Source: Nostoc sp. B(2019) (GTDB taxonomy: Bacteria > Cyanobacteriota > Cyanobacteriia > Cyanobacteriales > Nostocaceae). From it: a stretch of 64,000 nucleotides of DNA. The stretch covers positions 1 to 64,000 of the forward strand of contig NZ_WVID01000022.1 in NCBI RefSeq assembly GCF_010091925.1, given 5' to 3'. The translations under genes were made by a program, and so were the position numbers. Within the stretch, counting starts at the first letter, position 1. Every line of letters begins with the position of its first letter. The notes under the pieces were generated by a model that was not told the DNA's origin, did not search any database, and saw only the letters and a list, made by a program, of their open reading frames with translations. Positions 26,437-37,300 of this stretch are shown in pieces.

Positions 26437-29400
26437 ATGTGGCAACAAGAAAAAAAAGATAATTCGATAGTCAGTTTGGCATTATGGCTTGCCTTAGCAA
26501 CGACTCCTGTAGCAGCAACTATGTTTGTATCAGCACCAATGCTGGCACAATCTGCACCTGATACTCCCTCTTTCTCACTGCCGCAAACGGTGGATAATGG
26601 GACGACAGTAAGGATTGATGGGTCAAATAGCTTGGCTACAATCAACCAAAGCCTGAAAGAAAATTTTGAAAAACAATTTTCTGGGACAAAAGTTGAAATT
26701 GCGGCTAACGGCACAGATGCGGCACTAAAAGCCTTACTAGATGGCAACATCGACATAGCAGCAATTGGTCGTGGCTTGACGCCAAAAGAAAAAGCACAAG
26801 GTCTAGAGCAAGTTCGCTTGCGCCGAGAGAAAGTTGCGATCGTGGTAGGCGCGGAAAATCCTTTTAAGCAGAGTTTGACCAGTCGGCAGTTCGCGCGGAT
26901 TTTTCGGGGAAGAATTACAGATTGGTCGGAACTAGGCAGATCAGCGGGTAAGATTCGGGTAATTGATCGCCCAGAAACGAGTGATACCCGCGAGAATTTT
27001 CGTGATTATCCAGCCTTCAAGAATGCTAAATTTGCCACAGGCTCTAATGCTACCCAACTAGCTGAAGATAATACCGCCGAAATCGTCAAACAACTAGGCA
27101 AAGACGGCATCAGCTATGTGCTAGCTAATCAGGTGTCAAAGTTGGAAGGCGTGCGAGTTCTCAAACTGCATCAAACCTTACCAGACGATCCTAAATATCC
27201 TTTCTCACAACCTTTAGTTTACGTTTACAAGAAAAATCCTAGCCCAAATGTAGCGAGCTTTCTTGGCTTTACACTAGCACCGCCGGGACAGCAGGCTATA
27301 GAACAAGCTAGAGCAACTGAAGCAGAAGCGATCGCCTCAAGCGTATCGCAAGTAGTCACTCAGGCTACACCTGCTACAACGGATTCCCCCAATGCACAGA
27401 CTACACCTGTTGCAACGGCTTCACCTAACGCAAATACTCCTGTTGGCGAGCCGTTTGTGACTCCTGCGGCTACTCCTCCTGCTGGCGAACAAGCGTTTGT
27501 GACTCCTGCTAACGATCCAGCTGTGAACAGGGAAACACCATTTTGGTTACTGTTGCCTTTGTTTGTTACTGCTACAGGTGGATTGTTACTCTGGTGGTTC
27601 CTGGGAAGACGCTCATCGTCAACTAGGGAAGACAACCTACCGGAATCACCTCCTAGTCAGCCTGGTGAAGAAAGTATACCAACAACGACGCTGAACGCCA
27701 GTGTTGCTCCTTCCGTTAACGAAGCAACGTCTGTTGACTCAACACACCAGAAGTTCCAATCAGATAGCGCCGATTCGCCGAGTCCGCTAACGTCGGAAAC
27801 TCCTGAGCGCACTTCTTTCAGCATCTATAATCAAACATCATCTGAACTGGCAGAGAAACCGACTCAAACGGCATCCAATCTGGCACATTCAAATAATTCC
27901 AACCACGCTGAAAGCATAGCCTCAGCCGCATCCAATGGATCGGACAAAAATATTGGCAATGGAGGAGCAGCCTTAATCGGTGGTGTTTCCCTAGCAACAG
28001 GAGCAGGGGCCGCTTTGTGGTCTGCAATTTCCGGGAAAGAAACTGATGAGACAAAAGTAGTAAATGGTTATACTGAGGTAACTCCTCCTGAGTCTAGTGA
28101 AGCATGGGATATAGAAGCACCTGCGGCTGTCGTTAATAATTCATATCCCCAATTGCCCAATGTTCCAGAAGAGGCAGCCGACGATGTAGAATCACCTGCG
28201 GCTGAAATCCCTACCTCAATTCTGGAATCGCCTGATTCTTCAAAAGTTTCTGAGGTAACATCTTCGCTGCCTGAATTACCAGATGTATCAGAATTTACAT
28301 TTGAATTAGAAGATTATTGGGATACAGAAGTCACTCAAGACCCGACAGAAGAAGAACTTCAAGCAGAATTTAACTGGCTAGAAAGTATCACCTCTCAAGA
28401 TAATGCTTTAGAAACAGAAGAAACAGATGCCGCAAGCATCTTGTCTACCATTACCATCCCCGGCAAAGACTCAGAAGCACAAGTAACTAATGAGACTGCT
28501 GAAAACAATACTTCTGCTGAATTAGCTTCACCTGACTCTGATGAAGTGGAAATATCTTCGGCGGAAACCACAACCTCAATTCCCGAATTGCCAGATCTGC
28601 CAGAAGAAGTATTGAATGTGGTTGCGGACGCGGCTGAACCCACTGCTGATTTGCCAGAGGAAGTATCTCAGGTAGAGCCTAGCCCAGAGAAAGATATCAC
28701 TCAAACAGCTACAGCAAACTTTGCTGGCGATGCTACTTTGGCCGCAGGCGCAGGAATAGGAGCATGGGCTAGCGTTTATGGCATTGAAGAAACTGCGGAA
28801 TTAAATACGCAAACACTAAGTAATACTACGGTTGACAATACACCAGTAGAAGAAGTGTTTGGCTTGGTAGATGCAGATGAGGAGAGCAGTATTGTCTTCA
28901 CACCCCGTACTTCCAAGTGGGCTTATGTTTCTTGGTACATTTCCGACACCAAGAAGGAAGAACTGCGACAACAGGGCGGCTCCCAATTGGTTGTGCGGCT
29001 TTATGATGTCACTGATATTGACTTGAGTTATCAGAGTCCTCAGCTTGTACAGCAGTATGAATCTGAAGAAGCAACAAGCGATGGACTAGTGGCGATTCCA
29101 GTGAGCGATCGCGATTACATAACTGAAATTGGTTACATTACTGATGACGATCGCTGGTTACTCATAGCCCGTTCACCGATTGTTCGTGTCTTTAGCCCTC
29201 TAGATACTGATACCACAGAGGAAAATGCACCTTTAGTCAACGCATCAGCCTCTAGCTTGGTAAATGCAGGTGAGGAAAGCAGTATTATCCTCACACCCCG
29301 TACCCCCAAGTGGGCTTATGTCTCTTGGTACGTTTCCGACACAAAAAAGGAAGAACTGCGACAACAGGGCGGCTCTCAATTGCTCGTGCGGCTTTATGAT

Positions 29401-29829
29401 GTCACTGATGTTGACTTGAGTTATCAGAGTCCCCAGCTTGTACAGCAGTATGAATGTGAAGAAGTAACACGCGATCGCTTTGTGGCAATTCCAGTGAGCG
29501 ATCGCGACTACATAACTGAAATTGGCTATACCACTGATGATAATCGCTGGTTATTCATAGCCCGTTCAGGTATTGTTCGTGTCTTCAGTCGTCCCCACGG
29601 AGATTCCTGGTTTGTGGCAGATGCCGAGTTAATTATCCACGGAGCAACAGAACCAAATACAACCGTAACCCTTGGTGGCCATACCATCAAAATTAAACCA
29701 GATGGTACTTTCCACTTACGTATTCCTTTTTCCGATGGCTTAATTGACTATCTTATGACGGTAGCTTCTGATGGAGAACCCACTAGAACTATCCATAAGA
29801 AGTTTTCTCAAGAAACTTCAAATAGTTAG
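26437..29829 (+). CDS. PstS-like substrate-binding domain fused to two DUF4912 domains
   Basis: An 1130-residue protein. Residues 1-35 form a signal-like sequence (ALWLALATTPVAATMFVSAPMLAQ). Residues about 45-290 are a PBP-like phosphate-binding-type domain (DGSNSLATINQSL, IAAIGRGLTPKEKAQG, VAIVVGAENPF, FRGRITDWSELG, ISYVLANQVSKL). A Pro/Thr-rich linker leads to a transmembrane helix at about 367-388 (WLLLPLFVTATGGLLLWWFLG). A long acidic linker with two small Gly/Ala-rich hydrophobic segments follows. Two near-identical DUF4912 repeats (about 815-925 and 945-1052) share RTxKWAYVSWY and KKEELRQQGGSQLxVRLYDVTD. The final about 75 residues are beta-rich. Ligand and role are unknown; DUF4912 is carbohydrate-binding-module-like. 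Confidence 0.8.
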   Translation: MWQQEKKDNSIVSLALWLALATTPVAATMFVSAPMLAQSAPDTPSFSLPQTVDNGTTVRIDGSNSLATINQSLKENFEKQFSGTKVEIAANGTDAALKALLDGNIDIAAIGRGLTPKEKAQGLEQVRLRREKVAIVVGAENPFKQSLTSRQFARIFRGRITDWSELGRSAGKIRVIDRPETSDTRENFRDYPAFKNAKFATGSNATQLAEDNTAEIVKQLGKDGISYVLANQVSKLEGVRVLKLHQTLPDDPKYPFSQPLVYVYKKNPSPNVASFLGFTLAPPGQQAIEQARATEAEAIASSVSQVVTQATPATTDSPNAQTTPVATASPNANTPVGEPFVTPAATPPAGEQAFVTPANDPAVNRETPFWLLLPLFVTATGGLLLWWFLGRRSSSTREDNLPESPPSQPGEESIPTTTLNASVAPSVNEATSVDSTHQKFQSDSADSPSPLTSETPERTSFSIYNQTSSELAEKPTQTASNLAHSNNSNHAESIASAASNGSDKNIGNGGAALIGGVSLATGAGAALWSAISGKETDETKVVNGYTEVTPPESSEAWDIEAPAAVVNNSYPQLPNVPEEAADDVESPAAEIPTSILESPDSSKVSEVTSSLPELPDVSEFTFELEDYWDTEVTQDPTEEELQAEFNWLESITSQDNALETEETDAASILSTITIPGKDSEAQVTNETAENNTSAELASPDSDEVEISSAETTTSIPELPDLPEEVLNVVADAAEPTADLPEEVSQVEPSPEKDITQTATANFAGDATLAAGAGIGAWASVYGIEETAELNTQTLSNTTVDNTPVEEVFGLVDADEESSIVFTPRTSKWAYVSWYISDTKKEELRQQGGSQLVVRLYDVTDIDLSYQSPQLVQQYESEEATSDGLVAIPVSDRDYITEIGYITDDDRWLLIARSPIVRVFSPLDTDTTEENAPLVNASASSLVNAGEESSIILTPRTPKWAYVSWYVSDTKKEELRQQGGSQLLVRLYDVTDVDLSYQSPQLVQQYECEEVTRDRFVAIPVSDRDYITEIGYTTDDNRWLFIARSGIVRVFSRPHGDSWFVADAELIIHGATEPNTTVTLGGHTIKIKPDGTFHLRIPFSDGLIDYLMTVASDGEPTRTIHKKFSQETSNS

Positions 29830-29857
29830 GATAGAAGTTACTAACTAAAACTCAAGA

Positions 29858-29894
29858 AGAGAGAAGCAAGTTTTTCTTCTCTCTCATTTTTTTT
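29858..29894 (+). terminator. rho-independent terminator after the DUF4912 gene
   Basis: Arms AGAGAGAAG (29858-29866) and CTTCTCTCT (29876-29884) around a 9-base loop are followed by CATTTTTTTT. It lies about 30 bases after the stop codon. Confidence 0.75.
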
Positions 29895-30237
29895 GACTTT
29901 CAGTTAAGTTATACCAATTCTCTAAAATCTGGCAACAGATTCCAGCCCGGAAACCCAGATGAAATATGACTTTCATAATTATGAATTATGAATTATGAAT
30001 TATGAACTGGTATTGTGCCCTTTAAAGGGTAAGCGATCGCCTTCATCTTGTACGAATGAATTGTTCTTTCTACCTTTGCGACGCCAGTTGCTTCAAGTAA
30101 ACTTAGAGCCAGGGCGGTTTCTAACCGCCGATTTAACGTTAAGTTGACACTTTTCATACCTGATTCAGCAACGCCATATTTTTTATATGTAGATTGTTAC
30201 TTGGGATAACTTTTTGGGAATTCTATAGATCAGACAT
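29895..30237. other. intergenic region with a heptamer tandem repeat
   Basis: About 340 bases. It contains the GAATTAT tandem (separate entry), one HIP1-like GCGATCGC near 30031 and a GGGCGGTTTCTAACCGCC palindrome near 30112. No gene was seen. Confidence 0.45.
29983..30003. repeat. short tandem repeat (GAATTAT)3
   Basis: Three perfect copies of the 7-mer GAATTAT with partial copies on both sides; heptanucleotide tandem repeats are common in Nostoc intergenic DNA. Confidence 0.7.
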
Positions 30238-31485
30238 TTGAATCCCAATAACCCATCTCAGCAAATGCAGACTAGTTTACATACAGCCCTAGGTGCTATG
30301 AGTGCATTTACTGCACTACTTCAAGAACCGCAAAATTTAACCAACTACCTCACCCAGATCCAACAAAAACCAGATCAACTGCTCCAAGATCTAGCGATTA
30401 AAGGCAAAAACATGGAGCAAGACATTACTAGCTTTGTTAAAACATACTTCTGCGGAGGTGCTCGCCCATCATACCCTCAATATATTGAACGAGCAGATGG
30501 CCAGGCTTTTAATCAACCCTATGAAATCAAAGGGACAAAAATGTATGGCTTTGTCATCGAAGGTTCAATGACAAACCTCCAAGAGATGTGTGATAAATAT
30601 CTCAACAATCCAAGCAACGGGGAAATCGAATATCGCCCAGCTACAAACTATGTCATCCTTACTTTCAACACTATAGACTCCTTAAGTTCCATCTATCCGC
30701 CTGATCGTGATAAAGGAAAAGTAGATGAAGCGGAAGCAGTTTTTTGGATGTTGACAGTAGTTGGAAAAAAAATCGGGCCCTTCTTTGTTGCAGAACGTCT
30801 TGCTTGGTTCTTGCCTTACCTTTATGTTAATAATTCACCCGTCTTAGTTTCAGGGCGAGAAGTGTATGGTTTCATGAAAGAACTTGGCAAGCTTCACATT
30901 CCAACAATTGATCAGGAACCAGATTTATTTACCGCAGACACATTGGTATTTAAAGAATTTTCTCCCGAAGCCAAGGCTAAAGATGAGCGACTATTAGAAG
31001 TCCGTCGAATTGCGCAAGGAGATAAACATCAAGCAATTAAGACTTGGGACACTTTTGAACAAGTAATCCGAGAGATCACTGGCTTACTTTTTGGCAACAA
31101 TAGTCAGATTATTATTCCTGGTTTGGGATTACCTTTTAATCTGCTTGATTACCTCATTGAGAAAGATTTGCCTTTCGTTAGTCTTAAGCAATTGCGCGAT
31201 GTCGAAGATAGCAAACGAGCGTGCTACCAAGCGCTACTTGAGTCCACAATGCAGCTACAAACCTTTTATAGTGGAAAGCTCCTAGGCTTTAAGAATTTCG
31301 GCGATCAATTTGAGTTAATAATAAATAACTACGCTAGCCAACCTCTTGTTCAAGATATGGGCTTGCACAAAGGGTATTCTCCAGGAAGCGAATCAACACG
31401 TATTCCTGTTAAGCTGGCTTTCTTGCTTAATTTCGACTTCATTCTCAATAATGGCATTACTGTTTGGCAAGCACCACAGAAATGA
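30238..31485 (+). CDS. acetoacetate decarboxylase-like protein
   Basis: A 415-residue protein; the start is uncertain: TTG 30238 or ATG 30265 (MQTSLHTALGAM). From residue about 95 on it has the feel of the acetoacetate-decarboxylase fold: KMYGFVIEGSMTNLQEMCDKYLN, YRPATNYVILTFN, WFLPYLYVNNSPVLVSGREVYGFMKELGKL, and KQLRDVEDSKRACYQALLES. ADC-family barrels bind small hydrophobic or keto-acid substrates; whether the Schiff-base lysine is conserved could not be judged. The next plus-strand gene is a carotenoid-desaturase-like flavoprotein, which suggests a shared pathway for a lipid or pigment-like substrate. That link is inference. Confidence 0.65.
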   Translation: MNPNNPSQQMQTSLHTALGAMSAFTALLQEPQNLTNYLTQIQQKPDQLLQDLAIKGKNMEQDITSFVKTYFCGGARPSYPQYIERADGQAFNQPYEIKGTKMYGFVIEGSMTNLQEMCDKYLNNPSNGEIEYRPATNYVILTFNTIDSLSSIYPPDRDKGKVDEAEAVFWMLTVVGKKIGPFFVAERLAWFLPYLYVNNSPVLVSGREVYGFMKELGKLHIPTIDQEPDLFTADTLVFKEFSPEAKAKDERLLEVRRIAQGDKHQAIKTWDTFEQVIREITGLLFGNNSQIIIPGLGLPFNLLDYLIEKDLPFVSLKQLRDVEDSKRACYQALLESTMQLQTFYSGKLLGFKNFGDQFELIINNYASQPLVQDMGLHKGYSPGSESTRIPVKLAFLLNFDFILNNGITVWQAPQK

Positions 31486-31853
31486 GCATAACTTTTGCTC
31501 ATCTAACTAACGTCAGCTAATGCGTTTTTAAGTTGTAAATACTTTTCGTTAAGACCGTCTTTGCTATTCATCATTTAACCTCTTACAAAAGTCCAAAAAT
31601 CAGGGATGTCATTCTGTAGCCGCAGAAGCGGCTACTCTATGAGTTCTCCAAAGGAGTACCCGCAGGGTGTGGATTGCTTGGGTAGGAAAGAATCTCACTC
31701 CGCTCAACATGACAACTTGAGCATTTATGGACAAGACTCTATGAGTTGTACTCACAACGAAAGATGAAAATCTCTCTTGCTATGCCCATTGCCATAAGCC
31801 TGATTTTCAATAATTATTGCCTGTTCATAGTTATCACATAAGGACAAATAACC
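31486..31853. other. intergenic region between the paired genes
   Basis: It begins with a small hairpin ATGAGCA / TGCTCAT (31482-31502) without a U tract. A dispersed repeat-like stretch (CCGCAGAAGCGGCTACTC near 31620 and onward) follows. No ORF of note. Confidence 0.4.
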
Positions 31854-34175
31854 ATGTCTGAAAAATTTAAACCACAAAAGCTCGCTATTTTGGGCGGAGG
31901 AATAGCATCTTTAACCACAGCATTTGAATTAACAAGCCAGCCAGGGTGGGAAAGTCTTTACGAGATTACTATTTATCAAATGGGTTGGCGTTTGGGAGGA
32001 AAGTGTGCAAGTGGACGTAACATCAAACCCCATGAACCTTATCATGAGCCTGATTACCGCATTGAAGAACATGGGTTGCACATTTTTTTTGGATTCTATG
32101 AGAATGCCTTTCGTCTGCTCAAGCAATGCTATGACGAATTGGGAGGCAATGGGCCTTTCAGTACTATAGAAGACGCATTCAAGCCCCACAGTCTGATTGT
32201 TTTAGAAGAATACATCAATCAGCATTGGACAAACTTACCCTTCGACTTTCCGACAAATTCCTTAGTTCCGTGGCAAGGTGGTCGTACTTGTTCGATGTGG
32301 AAGCACATTTGTACAACTATTAAATTCGTTCTGCAAATGTATACAGAATGTAAGCAGTTCCAGCCTACGAATAGCTATTCTCAGAATTCAGGCTGCTTAG
32401 AAGCTTTCACTCAACAGATGGCATTTGGCAAAGAGGTTCTCGAATTTCTCTGTGATGGGGGCATCTTGCAACTTTCTGACCAGTTTATTCAGTTATTACT
32501 TAAAGAACCTAGCCGTTGGGGAGCATGGCTTGGGAACATCAACCAAGATATCAGAACAGCTTTAGAGGGACTTGACTTTAGTTCCGAAGAAGTGTTTCTG
32601 AATCTTGCTTATAACTTAGCTCAATTACTGCCCATTAATCCTAAGACTCACAGACGTGAACATCGCCAGCTAATTCTGAAGCTTGTAGAGCGATTTACAG
32701 AACACTTACACGGTCAACTAGCAGCTAATATTGGGCTAAATGCTCATACCATTTGGCGCTTGACACTAATTGACCTTGCACTAGCAAATATCCGTGGTTT
32801 ATTTATAGATGAGGTAATTTATTATCGCTCCCTAGATAGTTTAGATGAGTATGACTATAAGGAGTGGCTACGAAAACACGGAGCGCGGGAAGCAAGCGTC
32901 AATTCTGCGTTTGTTCGAGTTTTATACGACCTCGTTTATGGGTTTCCAGAAGGTAACGTTGCTAAGCCACAATTAGCAGCAGGAACAGCTATTCGCATCC
33001 TCACAACGATCATTTTCCAGTACAACGGTGCGATCATGTGGAAAATGCAAGCAGGGATGGGTGATACTGTTATTGCTCCGCTCTATAAAGTGTTAGAGCG
33101 TCGAGGTGTTAAATTTAAATTCTTTCATGTCGCCAAGCAGTTGCACTTAGACGAAGACCAAAAGTCTATAGCCAGTATTACAATGGCTCGTCAGATTAAT
33201 TTAAAAAATCCAGAGCAGGAATATCAACCGCTCATTAAGGTTAAAGACCTCCTTTGTTGGCCCACTGAGCCTCTCTACGATCAGATTGTGGATGAAGAGG
33301 CTAAAAAGCTCCAGGAAAAAGACATTGACTTAGAGTCATATTGGACACCGTGGCAGCCTATAGAAGAATTTACCCTCAGTGCTAAAAATGGCGACTTTGA
33401 TATTGTACTTCTTGGCATTTCTATAGCCGCTTTACCCTCTTTGTGTGATGAATTAATTCATGCCCAGAAAAATCCGGCTCATCAAAAATGGCGCAATATG
33501 GTAACTCAAGTCAAAACAGTTACCACTCAAGGCGGACAGCTATGGCTCAAGCCTAGCTTGCCACAATTAGGATGGAAGTTGCCCAGTCCTGTGCTAGGTG
33601 CTTATGTTGAGCCTCTCGATGTCTATGCAGATATGAGCGAGTTACTTCAACGAGAAAACTGGCCTTCTGAGCACTATCCTTATAACCTTGCTTACTTCAC
33701 TGGAGTGATTGCAGACCCAGGAATTCCTCCCAACACTGAATATGGTTTCCCAGCACAAGAACAGAAAAAAATAGAGACACAAGCGATTAATTTCCTCAAA
33801 AATCACATTGGACATCTTTGGCCTGATGCGACTCTCCCGGAAAACCCTCAAGGGTTGAACTGGGATTTGCTTGTAGATTTTCAAAATCGTCAAGGGGTCG
33901 AACGGTTTGATGCTCAATACTGGCGAGTTAACATCAATCCTACAGAGCGCTATGTGCTTTCTGTGCCTGGAAGCACTAAGTACCGTCTCAAAACCGATGA
34001 ATCTGGGTTTGAAAATCTTTACTTGGCAGGTGACTGGATTAACAACGGTTATAATTCTGGATGTGTCGAGGCTACGGTGATGTCAGCAATGCAAGCGACA
34101 CGAGCAATCTTACAGCAACAGTTTCAGATCAAGTATACAAAGGAAATTATTCGTGAGTCGGATTCTTGGCTCTAA
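31854..34175 (+). CDS. FAD-dependent phytoene desaturase-like oxidoreductase
   Basis: A 773-residue flavoprotein. The N-terminal dinucleotide-binding motif LAILGGGIASLTTAFEL is followed by YQMGWRLGGKCASGR (the second Gly/Arg contact of the amine-oxidase/desaturase superfamily) and EEHGLHIFFGFYENAF. The C-terminal FAD-binding signature is NLYLAGDWINNGYNSGCVEATVMSAMQATRAI. Compared with phytoene desaturase (about 470 residues) it is much longer, with extra helical insertions between residues 100 and 350. It could act on a polyprenoid, sterol-like or other lipid substrate. Its ADC-like neighbour 370 bases upstream in the same direction suggests a small pathway. The exact reaction is unknown. Confidence 0.75.
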   Translation: MSEKFKPQKLAILGGGIASLTTAFELTSQPGWESLYEITIYQMGWRLGGKCASGRNIKPHEPYHEPDYRIEEHGLHIFFGFYENAFRLLKQCYDELGGNGPFSTIEDAFKPHSLIVLEEYINQHWTNLPFDFPTNSLVPWQGGRTCSMWKHICTTIKFVLQMYTECKQFQPTNSYSQNSGCLEAFTQQMAFGKEVLEFLCDGGILQLSDQFIQLLLKEPSRWGAWLGNINQDIRTALEGLDFSSEEVFLNLAYNLAQLLPINPKTHRREHRQLILKLVERFTEHLHGQLAANIGLNAHTIWRLTLIDLALANIRGLFIDEVIYYRSLDSLDEYDYKEWLRKHGAREASVNSAFVRVLYDLVYGFPEGNVAKPQLAAGTAIRILTTIIFQYNGAIMWKMQAGMGDTVIAPLYKVLERRGVKFKFFHVAKQLHLDEDQKSIASITMARQINLKNPEQEYQPLIKVKDLLCWPTEPLYDQIVDEEAKKLQEKDIDLESYWTPWQPIEEFTLSAKNGDFDIVLLGISIAALPSLCDELIHAQKNPAHQKWRNMVTQVKTVTTQGGQLWLKPSLPQLGWKLPSPVLGAYVEPLDVYADMSELLQRENWPSEHYPYNLAYFTGVIADPGIPPNTEYGFPAQEQKKIETQAINFLKNHIGHLWPDATLPENPQGLNWDLLVDFQNRQGVERFDAQYWRVNINPTERYVLSVPGSTKYRLKTDESGFENLYLAGDWINNGYNSGCVEATVMSAMQATRAILQQQFQIKYTKEIIRESDSWL

Positions 34176-34370
34176 GGATACGTTGAATTTCAATTGTGTA
34201 ATTTTGACAATCTGAACAGAATTAAGCACTAATTGGGTTGCTAAAACCTATACTAGCTGTACAATCGATACACTTACAAAGTCAGCCTTAGAACTAACTT
34301 GTGAATGTATCGATTATGCTAGGGCTTTCCTTATAAGCCTCAAAATCCATCTCGAATACTACTATCAGCC

Positions 34371-37300
34371 ATGATTAACTTATCTAACTACGAAATTCTA
34401 GAACTAATTTATGATGAAATGAAGACCGCTGTTTATCGAGCACGAAGAAATAAAGATGGCATATTAGTAGTTATTAAATTATTAAAGTTAGAGTATCCTG
34501 ACTTAAAAGATATTGCCGGATTAAGACATGAGTATGAGCTAATTAAAAATTTAGATATAAAAGGAGTTATTAAAGCTTATAACCTAGAAAAATATAACAA
34601 GAGTTTGGCTTTAATATTGGAGGATTTTGACGGAATATCTCTTTACAATATTATAAAAAAGCAAAATATCGGATTATTCAATTTTCTAAAAATAGGAATT
34701 CATATCACCCAAGCTTTAGGTGAGTTGCATCAAAATTACATTATTCATAAAGATATTAAACCGCAGAACATTCTTGTTAATAAGGAAACAAATCAAGTTA
34801 AAGTTATTGATTTTTCTATTTCATCTCTTCTTTCCAAAGAAAAACCTAAACTTAGTAATCCTGATTTACTTGAGGGAACTTTAGCCTATATGTCCCCAGA
34901 GCAAACAGGACGGATGAATCGGTCAGTTGATTATCGTACGGACTTCTATTCTTTGGGAGTCAGCTTTTATGAAATGCTTACAGGTAGGCTACCCTTTAAT
35001 ATCACTGATCCAATGGAATTAGTACACTGTCATATTGCGAGACAGCCAGTACCAGTAAATCAGTTAATGCCTGAGATTCCCCAAGTGATTTCTGCAATTG
35101 TCATGAAGTTACTCAGCAAAACTGCTGAAGATAGATACCAAAGTGCTTTTGGTCTGAAAGCTGATTTGGAAAATTGTCTCAATCAACTAGAGAAAACTGC
35201 TCAAATATCTAGCTTTCAAATTGGTCAGCAGGATCAATCAAGCCAACTGCAAATTCCAGAGAAACTATATGGTCGAGAAGCTGAAATAGATACTTTATTG
35301 ACTGCCTTTGAACAAGTAAATCAAGGGAAACAAGAGTTATTACTAGTTGCTGGTTATTCAGGAATTGGTAAATCTGCATTGGTGAGTGAAATCCATAAGC
35401 CTGTTATACAAAAAAGAGGCTATTTTATCACGGGTAAATTTGAGCAGTTTAAGCGGAATGTTCCTTATGTCTCTTTAATTCAAGCCCTGCAAGAACTGAC
35501 ACGACAATTGCTGGCAGAAAGTGAGGTACAGCTAGCTGCTTGGAGAGAAAAGCTACTAGTGGCTTTGGCTCCTAATGCTCAAATTATTATTGATGTCATT
35601 CCTGAAGTGGAACTGATTATTGGCAAACAGCCAGAAGTACCACAATTAGGAGCAACGGAATCTCAAAATCGTTTTAATTTAGTTTTTCAAAAGTTCATAA
35701 GTGTGTTTGCCCAAAAAGAACATCCATTAGTTCTTTTTTTGGATGATTTACAATGGGCAGATTCAGCTTCACTCAAACTAATTCAGCTATTAACTACAGA
35801 CCCCGATAGTCAATATCTATTAATGATTGGAGCTTATCGAGACAATGAGGTCGATACTACTCATCCATTAATGTTGATGTTGCAGGAGATTGAAAAGACT
35901 GATGTAAGTGTTAAGAAAATTATCTGCCAACCTTTAAAAATAACAGACGTATATCAACTGATTATCGACACACTTAAATGTGATATACAAAAAGCTAAGC
36001 CCCTAGCAGAGTTAATTTTTAATAAAACTGGTGGAAACCCCTTCTTTTTAACTCAGTTACTCAAGTTTATTTATCAGGAAAATCTGCTTTCATTTGATTT
36101 TAGTATAGGTCGCTGGCAATGGGAAATTAAGCAAATTCAAGAGATAGGAATCACTGATAATGTTGTAGAATTGATGATCGGTAAAATTCAAAAATTACAG
36201 AAAAATACTCAGGAAACTTTAAAGTTGGCTGCTTGTATTGGCAGCCACTTTAATTTGGATATACTATCTGTTATTAATGAAAAATCTCGAAAGGATACAG
36301 CAGGTGAAATTTGGGAAGCACTTCAAGATGGTCTAATTTTGCCTCTAAATGATGCTTACAAATTGCCGCAACTTTTAGAGCAAGTTGATGATTTTGTAAT
36401 TGATTACAAATTTCTGCATGATCGAGTACAACAAGCAGCTTATGCTTTAATTCCCGATAATCAAAAAAAGGAAGTTCATCTAAAAATTGGTCGACTGCTG
36501 TTAAATAATCTAGACCAAAATTCGCTGGAAGAAAAGATATTTGATATTGTTAACCAGTTAAATATCGGTGCTGAGTTAATTGAATCGCAGGAAGAAAGAT
36601 ATAACTTAGCCGAATTAAATCTCATAACTGGATGCAAAGCCAAGGATTCAGCCGCTTATGAATCTGCTGTCAAATTTTTTAGGCTGGGTTTAGAAATGCT
36701 GGTAGATAGTAGCTGGCAAGATAATTATAATTTGACTCTTTCTCTCCATGTAGAAACAATAGAGGCAGAATATTTAAACACGAACTTTGAGCAGGCAGAA
36801 GCCCTTTTTGAAAGTGTCATACGGCACAGCAAAACTATTCTTGAAAAAGTCAAAGTATATGAAAAAAAGGTTCAATTTTATGTTTCTCAAAATAGGATGC
36901 GAGAAGCATTAAATTTGGATTTGCAGGTGCTAGAAATGCTCGGAGTGCCATTGTCTAAGACTCCACCAGAAGAGATGAGGATTGAGGAGTTAGCAAATCT
37001 GCCTGAAATGACTGATGCTAATAAATTAGCTGCCATGAGAATACTCATGGCGGCAATGCCTCCTAGTTATATAGCAGAACCTTCACTATTACCACTGATT
37101 GCTTTTACGATGGTCAATCTTTGTGTCCAATATGGAAATTCATCTTTTGCAGCTTATTCTTATGGTTGCTATGGATTGATTTTATGTGGGCCTCTTAAGG
37201 ATATTGAATCAGGATATCGATTTGGTAAATTGTCTTTAAAGCTATTAGAACAATTCGATGCTAAGGAGCTAAAGGCTAAGGTATATGGACTATTTAATAT

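Noticed and set aside
27360-28643. Minus-strand ORFs antisense to the PstS/DUF4912 gene
   Set aside because: They mirror the low-complexity Pro/Thr/Glu linker of the real protein.
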